11,676 nucleotides of DNA from G039029935 sp039029935 (GTDB taxonomy: Bacteria; Chloroflexota; Anaerolineae; Caldilineales; Caldilineaceae), in contig JBCCFC010000294.1 in NCBI GenBank assembly GCA_039029935.1, positions 1 to 11,676 of the forward strand. The letters are read 5' to 3'. This document shows, in pieces, positions 1 through 7,223 of the stretch (the stretch's first letter is position 1; every line of letters begins with the position of its first letter). A model generated the notes under the pieces. The model was not told the DNA's origin. It ran no database searches and saw nothing but the letters and a program-made list of their open reading frames with translations. The translations under genes and the position numbers were made by a program.

Positions 1-2
1 GG

Positions 3-3000
3 TTAACAACACAAGCCCTGTTTATCGCGTATTGGGATGCCACCGATCTCTCTTTCATGTTTATCGGTAGTGCAATCATCACCCTCTTCACGGGGATTGC
101 CTACTCGCTCTTCGTTGACCGCCTTAGCCACACACGCTTACTCTACATTATTTTTAGTGTCAACATCCTTTGGCTGGTATCCGTCCGCATCCTGCTCACT
201 ACAAACAGTGGACCCTATGGTTTGGCCTATCCTTATTTTTATTTAGGCTTTGATGTTGTCCGTGACTTCGTCACCATTCATCTGCTGACCTACGCCAACG
301 GGTTCTATAATACACGAGCTGCAAAACGGACACTACCGGTTATTCTGTCAGCCACGCTCGCAGCCAATACGGTTGCGGGATTTAGTGTCTCTATTTTCAC
401 GGTAACGATTGGGCAAGTCAACGTTCCTTGGGTCTGGATACTCTGTCTTATTATCGGCATGGGGTTGGTCTACTACATGCAGCGCGATGGGCAGATGGCT
501 GAACGTGAAAGCTCAGAAACACCAGCAAACACCGATGATGAGGCCGAAAAACCGAGCAGTATGTTTGATGAGTTGCGCGAAGGGTTTGCGTTTGTCGCCA
601 ATTCTGGGCTGCTACGGTGGCTGGCAGTAGGCACATTTTTACTCATCATTCTCATCTACATCCTCACATTCCGTTCGTTACAGCTATTTGAAACCTATTT
701 TGCCGACGATCCAGATGGGCTACTCCTATTTTACGGCCTTTTTGATGGTATCAGCAATCTCATGGCTATCATCATCCAATTTGTGTTGGTTGGGTGGCTT
801 GTCAATCGCTTCGGTGTAGGACTCAGCAATCTAGCCTATCCCACGCTAACTGTGCTGGGGCTGGGTTTGCTCAACTTCTTCCCCAATTTCTGGACAGCCA
901 ACTACGGGCGTTTTATCCATCTTGGCCTGCGACGTGCCTTGCAAAAACCACTCGATGCGATGCTATATAACAGCTTCCCACCGGAAATCAAGGGCCGCGC
1001 ACGCGCGTTTATCGATAGCATGATTGTGCCGGTTGGCGTTCTTTTTGCAGGCTGTCTCATTTTGGCCGTGCGTCAACAATTGATCTCCCCATTCCTCTTA
1101 ACCATCAGTTCGCTGTTGATTGCGGCGATTTATCTCTGGGCAATGTGGCGGACCAAGGATGAATATGGCAATGAATTGGCAAAGCTGTTGGTTGACGATG
1201 AAATGTCGCTTTTGCAAAAAGGGCAAACCGATTACATTGTGCCCGACCCCACAACAATTCGTTTTTTGCGTGATCGGCTGTATAGTCAAGAGTTGGAAAG
1301 CGAGGAGATGCGTGTCTTCTTGGCCGAGATGCTCTATGAGCTTGAGGGGTTGGATGCGGTGCCAATCCTGTTGGATGTGGCGGTTTTGAGCATGATCAGT
1401 GATGAGGATGCGAGTGATGAGGATGCGAGTGATAACCTTCGGTGGGTGACGACAGACACTGCGGATACACAATCTGATTCTCCTCACATTCCAAAGACTT
1501 CAGGAGAGGGCGCAGGTGTCTGTGCCGCCATCATCAACATGCTTAGTGAAGATGATATCAGCACACCGCTTTTCATTTCGTTCTGTCTGGAGCAATTACA
1601 ACACCCGGATTCATCCGTGCGTGAGGCGGCGGCGCAGGCTCTCAGCAAAATGCCCAATGTCCATCGACGACCACCTATCCTCAGTGAATTTGTTTCACTA
1701 TTGGATGACCCGATGTTACCTGTACAGGCAATGGTCATTCCTACACTGCTATCTGCGACATTGCCTGTTGATGTGGAAGACAGAACAATCACCTACCAAT
1801 CAACAGCGCAGGCAAAGCTCGATGGCTGGCTTGCCCCCGACTCGGACATTACCTATCGTATGATGGGGTTGCGAGTGCTAGCGAGTGCTGGGGACAATCA
1901 ACTTTTTGAGCTACTAGAACCCTATATCCACGACCCACAGCCGCTGGTCCGTCTGCAAGCTGTGACATTAATCAAACGGCTTGTCACTCACTCAACTCGT
2001 GCCTCGGATAAACAAGAAATTCATACACAAGGGCATAAAGTCCTGCAATCGTTCCTCCAAGATCGCGATGAAACGATTCGCACCGAAGCCATTGATGGCA
2101 TTGCCTCGCTGCCTTTGGAGAAATCGTTCGACACACTGATCCCCATTTTTAACGACAAACAATTTTTGGTCCGTCAACACACCTGTGTGCTTCTCAGTGC
2201 TGCGCTGATGACAATGAATGACGCTCTAGAGCAGACCTCATTTTCGAGAAAAAGCCAAGAGACGCTCTCTGAATTACTCAAAAGTGAAAATCCACTAGCG
2301 GTCGAGTGTAGTGCCTATGTCTTAGGACGAATTGGACGTAAATATCAGACCCGCAGCTATCTTGAAGAAACGATTCGTCGGCTGACGCATGACACGTACA
2401 CGCTCTATCAGCACAGAGTCACCTTTTCCGACAGCAACATCGCCGAGATTCACGAGCAGGGGATTGGTTTGCTGTTGGCAACGTATGATGAAGAGATTCA
2501 GCTGCTGCTCAACCGTATCTTCTTCTTAGTCGAGGCGTTGAGTGATGCAGAACAGGCCAAAAATATACGCAGCCATCTCCAAGGTGAGGACCCAAATATG
2601 CGGGCGAATGCCATCGAAGCACTGGAGACGATTACAACGCCACAACTTGCCCAGCATATCGCGCCTTTGTTTGAGAAACCCAAAATCAGCCTGCGTAGTA
2701 TCCGTCAGTATCAGAAAAATGAACCGTTGCTGACCTTCTCGATTATCCAAATTCTCCATCTGATTTGGCCAGAATGGGGGGAGGCCAAGAAAAATATTCA
2801 CGGTGAGCGGCTGGCAGGCAATCTACTCGATAAACTGATTGATGCGGAGAAATATTCGGCGATTTCATATGAAGTCAAACAATACTATCACAATACCTAT
2901 CTACAGACGTTGATTATCTATCTTCTTACTGAAATTTATCAGACGCGCCACCCTGATAGCCAAACCAGCATACAATCGGATAATCAAACTGCTGCTCCGT

Positions 3001-4406
3001 CAGTAAATTTAATTGAAAAACCTGTGCGAACACCGCGAAAGCGTACCGCAAAAACGCCAGCCAAAGGCTTATCTGTGCTGATGGATGACGAGAAACCTGT
3101 GACAGAGACGGAAACCGTTGGTGAAACGAGTTCTGACGTAGATACAGCTTTAGACGATATGCTATCTGTCAAAGGAACTGTACGCTCTCCTCGAAAACGA
3201 GCTGCAAGAACGCCGTCAAAAAATTTATCTGCGTTGATGGATGGTGAAAAAAGTATTGTTGAGACAGCATCCGTTGAAGAAGCGCGTTCTGATGCAGATA
3301 CAGCTTTAGACGATATGTTATCTGGCGAAAACTCTACACGCTCCCCTCGAAAACGCATGGCAAGAACGCCGCCGAAAAATTTATCCGTATTGATGGATGA
3401 CGATGAAGAAAGCGTCACAGAGAAAACATCTGATGCTGAAACGAACCCTGATTCAGATGAGGCTTTAGATGACGCATTGTCTGGTCTTGCCAATACGTCA
3501 CGGGGTAGTCGTCAACGGTCCAGTTCACGTGGTGAGAGGACAAGACGGGTTCGACCGAGTACAGAGATTAGCGAACCTGCACCAACAGCGGAGCAAAATG
3601 ATACAGGGGCTGACTCATTAGCCGCCATTGCCAAACATTCTGCTCGTGCAACGCAGCCAAAGCGACCAGCCCGGCCAGCGCGTAATGTAGCAGCGATGGA
3701 TTTATTTGTCGAGAAACCATCCAACCCCAATCCACTGTACAGAGATTTGGATTTATCGCATGATAGTTTGGATGCTGCACTCATGTATACACATGAGAAA
3801 CTCGTCGGACAGGATGTCCCAGTCTTACAGGAGACAATCCAATTTTCCCGTGAAATCCTCAGAGAAAACCAGAAAGCGAGTGATATTTCTTTAACCCGTG
3901 AGCTTACTACGATTGAAGAAATTATCTTTCTGCGCCAAGTGCCTTTTTTCCGTGACATGAGTGTCAGCCAATTGCAGATGGTGGCCGAGATTAGCGAGAC
4001 AGTCTACTATGATGAAAATCAACCAGTCTTTGCCGAGGGCGACCCCGGCGGTTTGCTCTATGTTGTAGTCAAAGGCCGTGTGGCACTACAGACACGTGAA
4101 GTCACCGAACGAGGCAGCGAACAGATTAAACGACTCAATGTCTACAATCCATTTGATTATTTTGGGGAGTTGTCGCTCTTTGATGATCAGGAACGCAACT
4201 CAGATGCGGTGGCGGTCGTCGCAACGCAACTCTTACAGGTACGGCGTGATTCACTCGTGGCGATGATTCAATATCGGCCACAGTTAGCACAGAGCCTATT
4301 GCAAGTTTTGAGCCAACGCCTGCGTGAGATTAACCGGCGGATAATCGAAGAAAAAGAATCATCCCAGACTGCAAAGCCGTTGGTGGATGTATTGACAAGG
4401 TTGTAA
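3..4406 (+). CDS. Nucleotide-transporter-like membrane protein fused to HEAT repeats and a cyclic-nucleotide-binding domain (5' partial)
   Basis: The frame is open from base 3 through the ATG at 57, so the true start lies upstream; residues here count from that ATG. Residues 1-365 hold about ten hydrophobic segments. A conserved loop near 300-330 (RRALQKPLDAMLYNSFP, then KGRARAFID) resembles the MFS-like/ATP-ADP translocase (Npt) group. Residues about 370-960 are alpha-helical HEAT-type repeats, for example VREAAAQAL, VRLQAVTLI, IRTEAIDGI and MRANAIEAL. Residues about 970-1250 are a charged, disordered linker with three 52-residue repeats. Residues about 1286-1430 form a cyclic-nucleotide-binding beta-roll with FGE at 1369-1371 and an Arg at 1380 where the phosphate-binding Arg is expected, although the local sequence (ERNSDAV) is not canonical. 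Transporter-HEAT-cNMP fusions are known as uncharacterised bacterial proteins. Inferred role: a ligand-gated membrane transporter or sensor. The substrate is unknown. Confidence 0.85.
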   Translation, partial: LTTQALFIAYWDATDLSFMFIGSAIITLFTGIAYSLFVDRLSHTRLLYIIFSVNILWLVSVRILLTTNSGPYGLAYPYFYLGFDVVRDFVTIHLLTYANGFYNTRAAKRTLPVILSATLAANTVAGFSVSIFTVTIGQVNVPWVWILCLIIGMGLVYYMQRDGQMAERESSETPANTDDEAEKPSSMFDELREGFAFVANSGLLRWLAVGTFLLIILIYILTFRSLQLFETYFADDPDGLLLFYGLFDGISNLMAIIIQFVLVGWLVNRFGVGLSNLAYPTLTVLGLGLLNFFPNFWTANYGRFIHLGLRRALQKPLDAMLYNSFPPEIKGRARAFIDSMIVPVGVLFAGCLILAVRQQLISPFLLTISSLLIAAIYLWAMWRTKDEYGNELAKLLVDDEMSLLQKGQTDYIVPDPTTIRFLRDRLYSQELESEEMRVFLAEMLYELEGLDAVPILLDVAVLSMISDEDASDEDASDNLRWVTTDTADTQSDSPHIPKTSGEGAGVCAAIINMLSEDDISTPLFISFCLEQLQHPDSSVREAAAQALSKMPNVHRRPPILSEFVSLLDDPMLPVQAMVIPTLLSATLPVDVEDRTITYQSTAQAKLDGWLAPDSDITYRMMGLRVLASAGDNQLFELLEPYIHDPQPLVRLQAVTLIKRLVTHSTRASDKQEIHTQGHKVLQSFLQDRDETIRTEAIDGIASLPLEKSFDTLIPIFNDKQFLVRQHTCVLLSAALMTMNDALEQTSFSRKSQETLSELLKSENPLAVECSAYVLGRIGRKYQTRSYLEETIRRLTHDTYTLYQHRVTFSDSNIAEIHEQGIGLLLATYDEEIQLLLNRIFFLVEALSDAEQAKNIRSHLQGEDPNMRANAIEALETITTPQLAQHIAPLFEKPKISLRSIRQYQKNEPLLTFSIIQILHLIWPEWGEAKKNIHGERLAGNLLDKLIDAEKYSAISYEVKQYYHNTYLQTLIIYLLTEIYQTRHPDSQTSIQSDNQTAAPSVNLIEKPVRTPRKRTAKTPAKGLSVLMDDEKPVTETETVGETSSDVDTALDDMLSVKGTVRSPRKRAARTPSKNLSALMDGEKSIVETASVEEARSDADTALDDMLSGENSTRSPRKRMARTPPKNLSVLMDDDEESVTEKTSDAETNPDSDEALDDALSGLANTSRGSRQRSSSRGERTRRVRPSTEISEPAPTAEQNDTGADSLAAIAKHSARATQPKRPARPARNVAAMDLFVEKPSNPNPLYRDLDLSHDSLDAALMYTHEKLVGQDVPVLQETIQFSREILRENQKASDISLTRELTTIEEIIFLRQVPFFRDMSVSQLQMVAEISETVYYDENQPVFAEGDPGGLLYVVVKGRVALQTREVTERGSEQIKRLNVYNPFDYFGELSLFDDQERNSDAVAVVATQLLQVRRDSLVAMIQYRPQLAQSLLQVLSQRLREINRRIIEEKESSQTAKPLVDVLTRL
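1401..1430 (+). repeat. 15-bp tandem duplication inside the HEAT-region gene
   Basis: Two identical copies of GATGAGGATGCGAGT lie head to tail and encode DEDASDEDAS in an acidic loop between helical repeats. The duplication is in frame and probably a recent slippage event. It has no evident function. Confidence 0.9.
3027..3494 (+). repeat. Three 156-bp coding repeats (52 residues each) in the linker
   Basis: Units begin at 3027, 3183 and 3339, an exact period of 156 bp. Each encodes R(T/S)PRKR, then a basic TP-K stretch, then (G/N)LS(V/A)LMD plus acidic residues, a variable acidic spacer, and finally ALDDxLS. The DNA copies have diverged (for example DDEKPVTE, DGEKSIVE and DDDEESVTE) while the motif ends are kept, which suggests selection on the motifs and not merely a recent duplication. 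The region is predicted to be disordered, alternating basic patches with short amphipathic LxxLM or LDDxLS segments. Confidence 0.93.
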
Positions 4407-4425
4407 GGGGGCAAAGATTGCGACA

Positions 4426-4956
4426 ATGCTGACACCAATTGAAAAAGTCTTAACACTAAAACAAGTCTCCCTCTTTCACGACATGTCCATCAACCAACTG
4501 CGCATCCTTGCCAGCATCAGTGAGGAATTATCGTTTGAGGTCGGTGATGTGATTGTCAAGCAAGGTGAATATACCGATGCCCTCTTTGTCATTGTGCAGG
4601 GCAAGGTAGAGATACGCCATTATCGTCAACGTCAAAATCAACGGCGACAGCGGACGCGCACAGAGGACGCCATGCAGGTCATTGCGCAACTAGAGCCAAG
4701 TGAATATTTTGGTGAACTGTCGATTTTCGATGGTGAGCCATTTGCCAATGAAGTGGTTGCCTTAGACAAAACTGACATACTGATCATCCACCAACAGGCA
4801 CTGCATACACTGGTCGCTGCGCAGCCAACGTTGGCAATTACGTTGGTCCTGGCCCTGAGCCAACGCCTACGGACACAGATGAACATCTTGGATGAAACGG
4901 TTCAGGCCAAAGCAAAAGTAATTGTGGATATTTTTGATCAACTAGAGAATAAATAA
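4426..4956 (+). CDS. Stand-alone cyclic-nucleotide-binding-fold protein, degenerate ligand site
   Basis: This 176-residue protein is nearly all one CAP/PKA-type beta-roll. It is clearly paralogous to the C-terminal domain of the upstream gene: both have (R/K)QV.(F/L)F.DMS..QL near the start, a GxV segment, then FGELS(L/I)FD and a closing LSQRLR helix. The FGE motif is at 95-97, but PFANEV follows, so the Arg that normally binds the cyclic phosphate is replaced (Phe106 region). A basic insert of about 15 residues (67-81) sits in the beta-roll. No DNA-binding domain is attached, so it is not a CRP-type regulator. It starts 19 bases after the upstream stop, with an AAGGGGG stretch about 13 bases before the ATG. 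Inferred role: a regulatory or structural subunit of the upstream membrane protein, perhaps without cNMP binding. Confidence 0.85.
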   Translation: MLTPIEKVLTLKQVSLFHDMSINQLRILASISEELSFEVGDVIVKQGEYTDALFVIVQGKVEIRHYRQRQNQRRQRTRTEDAMQVIAQLEPSEYFGELSIFDGEPFANEVVALDKTDILIIHQQALHTLVAAQPTLAITLVLALSQRLRTQMNILDETVQAKAKVIVDIFDQLENK

Positions 4957-4963
4957 AAATCTT

Positions 4964-5539
4964 ATGGATAAAACAAATTTTCAAGAGCTACTCGATACAT
5001 TAACACAGGTAGAACCAGTTGCAGGCATCATGCCCGCCGACGTACTCGCCTACCCAGCACCTATCGCTGGTATGGTCCGCAAAATTATCCGCAAACAACA
5101 GATCACCCTCACTGAATTTGCGGCATTGCTCGATATGTCCGTTGATGAAACCAAACAGGTCATTGCCCTTCTCATTGAAAAAGGCATGTTGGTGGATGCC
5201 AACCATGCCGATTTGCAGCCCAAGGCGTTTTCACGACGTAGCCGCCCACCTCGACAGCGCTCATCTGAGGGGAGTGAGGATGCGCGACCGACTAGACGAC
5301 GACCGATTAGAGCCAGTGGTGATGTATTGGATGCGCTTGCTGATGAGAGTAAACCACGAAGACAGCGTCGACGTGTGGCTGATCCGCTGGCAGAGTTGAC
5401 ATCGAATGATGCGTCTGCGGAGTCAGAACCTAAGTCAACACCAGTTGTCGAAGACGCCCCAAGCATGAATGCTGATGAACCGACCTATCAAGTGCGATTT
5501 GCGCAGATGCGGAAGCGAAAATTAGCAATTGATTTTTAA
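4964..5539 (+). CDS. Small winged-helix-like protein with basic disordered tail
   Basis: This 191-residue protein is not assigned to a named family. Residues about 33-80 look like a winged helix-turn-helix: a helix (GMVRKIIRKQQ), then ITLTEFAALLDMSVDETKQVIALLIEKGML, the usual LT-EFA-L-MS-x8-LxxKGhL pattern. Residues 90-150 are Arg/Ser/Pro-rich with LDALADES and DPLAELTSND. The last residues, YQVRFAQMRKRKLAIDF, are hydrophobic/basic and may be a separate docking segment. It starts 7 bases after the preceding stop, so it is very probably co-transcribed. The tail resembles the disordered linker of the first gene (basic clusters alternating with LxxL-acidic motifs), which suggests a shared partner. 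It could be a DNA-binding regulator, or an adaptor that uses the winged helix for protein contact. Confidence 0.75.
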   Translation: MDKTNFQELLDTLTQVEPVAGIMPADVLAYPAPIAGMVRKIIRKQQITLTEFAALLDMSVDETKQVIALLIEKGMLVDANHADLQPKAFSRRSRPPRQRSSEGSEDARPTRRRPIRASGDVLDALADESKPRRQRRRVADPLAELTSNDASAESEPKSTPVVEDAPSMNADEPTYQVRFAQMRKRKLAIDF

Positions 5540-5554
5540 GCAAAATGTCTAACT

Positions 5555-6769
5555 ATGAATATCAACCTAAAATCCATTAAGTTTATAAAAATCCTCAGTC
5601 TGCAAAACATCCCACTGTCCGTAAATCAACTGACGATTATCACGGGTGCCAATGCCAGTGGGAAATCCAATATCCTTGCCGGATTCAAATTCTTATCTGA
5701 TGCTGTGAACATGGACACGGTACCACCTGTATCGCTACTTACTGAATCTGCGTGGGCTGGTGGTATTGAGCCGATTGGGTTGGAATTGGCAATCATGGTT
5801 GATGACACCCAAGCAAACTATCAACTTGAAATTGCTCTGGGTCCAGCCGCATATATACGGCGAGAACATCTTGAATTAGTCGATGGTAACACGACACAAT
5901 CAGTGATTAACATCAGCAATGGCAGTGGATATGTGTATGATGAAGGCAATTCGATAGTTGAAACCCCATTTAATCCGGCCATGCCAAAAATCGCACTTGG
6001 GTCGGCTGGAGACTATGGGAACCGTCCTGTCACCAGTGCCATTCAACAGTTTATGGCAAGTTGGACATTCTATCACTTGCAGCCCAATATCATCCGCTCT
6101 AGCCATGAGTTGCAACACTTTTTTCAAAAAGGACAGTTTAGGCAGGCCTTACCTTCAACACTGGATGATGAAGGTGCAAAAGTCGCCGCAGTGCTGGCGC
6201 GCTGGCAGGAGAGTATGCCTGATAAATTTGAGCTTGTCAATACAGCCTTAGTAGATACGTTAGGGCTATCTATTCATTCGAAACCATCCACAAATGGTAC
6301 CCATACAAATGGTCACTATGAATTTTTTCTTGATGAAGGCTATCAACAACTCATCCCATTGAGTCGGGCATCGGACGGCACTCTACGCCTACTGGCCTAT
6401 TTGATCCTGCTCAATCAAGACACTTTGCCACCCTTAATCGCCATTGAAGAACCCGAGCAAAATCTCCATCCAAATACCTTACCAATCTTAGCTAGTTACT
6501 TAGCGCAACTATCCAAACGAACACAAGTGATTATCACCACGCACAGTGTTCAGCTATTAGATGCGTTTGAGCCTTCCTCGAACATAGCCGTGCTATTGCT
6601 CAAAAATCGGTTGGGGCAAGGGACACATGTACTCAATGTACTAAAAGAACGTCATCGGCACCCTGCGCTGGACGGATGGATTGATGATTTTGGCATGGGC
6701 AGTGCGATTTTTGAAAGTGAATTGATTGATGACTTGTTAAAGCATGATGGCTTGGAGAAGATGACATGA
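5555..6769 (+). CDS. AAA/ABC-type ATPase (COG4637/AAA_21, OLD-like)
   Basis: This 404-residue protein is a complete ABC-like ATPase of the type paired with nucleases. Seen directly: Walker A GANASGKSN (31-39, Lys37) directly after a beta strand; an ABC-signature-like SDGTLR (273-278); Walker B LIAIEEPEQNLHP (294-306) with catalytic Glu298/299; and an H-loop TTHS with His330. The C-terminal WIDDFGMGS segment is typical of COG4637 ATPases. There is no coiled-coil arm of SMC length, which fits the AAA_15/AAA_21 group, and no fused TOPRIM domain as in OLD. A nuclease-like domain is instead in the next gene, whose ATG overlaps this stop (ATGA at 6766-6769), so the two are translationally coupled. 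It follows the winged-helix gene by 15 bases with no clear Shine-Dalgarno. Inferred role: the ATP-driven sensor or switch of an anti-invader pair. A housekeeping role is not excluded. Confidence 0.88.
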   Translation: MNINLKSIKFIKILSLQNIPLSVNQLTIITGANASGKSNILAGFKFLSDAVNMDTVPPVSLLTESAWAGGIEPIGLELAIMVDDTQANYQLEIALGPAAYIRREHLELVDGNTTQSVINISNGSGYVYDEGNSIVETPFNPAMPKIALGSAGDYGNRPVTSAIQQFMASWTFYHLQPNIIRSSHELQHFFQKGQFRQALPSTLDDEGAKVAAVLARWQESMPDKFELVNTALVDTLGLSIHSKPSTNGTHTNGHYEFFLDEGYQQLIPLSRASDGTLRLLAYLILLNQDTLPPLIAIEEPEQNLHPNTLPILASYLAQLSKRTQVIITTHSVQLLDAFEPSSNIAVLLLKNRLGQGTHVLNVLKERHRHPALDGWIDDFGMGSAIFESELIDDLLKHDGLEKMT

Positions 6770-7200
6770 CCAGTATCACGCTATGGGCATTAGAATCTCC
6801 TTTTGACAAAGATGTGGTTGGCATACTGGCAGAGAAGATGATGACGGCATTTGAGATGCCTGATTTGACAATTCGCACGGTTCACAAAGTTCCTTCTTCT
6901 GCAAAGCGTCAACAAAAACGAAAACAGCGACGTAATGACAAAAACACATCATTGGTACAAGCGGTTCGCCGCTATTTGCAGGTAGATGATTTTGTGATTT
7001 TTGTGTTGGATACAGATGGCCCCATTTCTGCAAGCCAGCGCAGACGAGAGTCCAATTCGCTGATTAACCAAGTCGAGAAAATTTTGAATGACAGAGAATT
7101 TGCCAATAAAGTGTTTCTGGCAATGGCTGTGACTGAAATTGAGTCGTGGCTATTAACAGATTGTGCAGGTATTTTCCACGAAAAATTGAGTTCGTCCTAG
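6766..7200 (+). CDS. TOPRIM-like (DUF4276-type) putative nuclease, probably truncated
   Basis: This 144-residue protein carries TOPRIM-like landmarks: Glu10 in LWALESPFD followed by a helix, a hydrophobic strand ending in DTD (Asp82 and Asp84, VIFVLDTDGP), and a later TEIESWLLTD (123-132), the (E)xEAWLLAD-like motif of DUF4276-type proteins. A very basic stretch (47-57, KRQQKRKQRR core) may contact nucleic acid. The overlap with the ATPase gene shows a two-component unit, comparable in architecture to AriA-AriB of PARIS or OLD-like ATPase-TOPRIM pairs. The protein stops soon after the last motif, whereas relatives usually continue for tens of residues, so a C-terminal truncation or frameshift is possible. 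Function as a nuclease is inferred; the family assignment rests on motifs only. Confidence 0.6.
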   Translation: MTSITLWALESPFDKDVVGILAEKMMTAFEMPDLTIRTVHKVPSSAKRQQKRKQRRNDKNTSLVQAVRRYLQVDDFVIFVLDTDGPISASQRRRESNSLINQVEKILNDREFANKVFLAMAVTEIESWLLTDCAGIFHEKLSSS

Positions 7201-7205
7201 AAAAT

Positions 7206-7223
7206 GAGGAGTGTAATGATATG
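7206..7223 (+). promoter_or_regulatory. Shine-Dalgarno fixing the sulfotransferase start
   Basis: GAGGAG at 7206-7211 lies 9 bases before the ATG at 7221. The same frame is open back to an ATG at 7146, but that region overlaps the preceding gene, has no comparable ribosome-binding site and encodes no sulfotransferase sequence. The start is therefore set at 7221. Confidence 0.8.

Noticed and set aside
57..59. ATG 57 as the true start of the large membrane protein
   Set aside because: The frame is open to the window edge, and the residues before it (ALFIAYWDATDLSFM) read as part of a membrane protein.
2984..3493. 169-residue open frame on the minus strand
   Set aside because: It is a shadow of the three coding repeats; the Ser/Phe-rich repeat translation is a by-product of the plus-strand gene.
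3027..3494. CRISPR-like array
   Set aside because: The 156-bp repeats are coding, in frame and diverged, with no short palindromic repeat and unique spacers.
7146..7220. Upstream start for the sulfotransferase (ATG 7146)
   Set aside because: It overlaps the preceding gene, lacks a ribosome-binding site and adds no family sequence; GAGGAG supports 7221.
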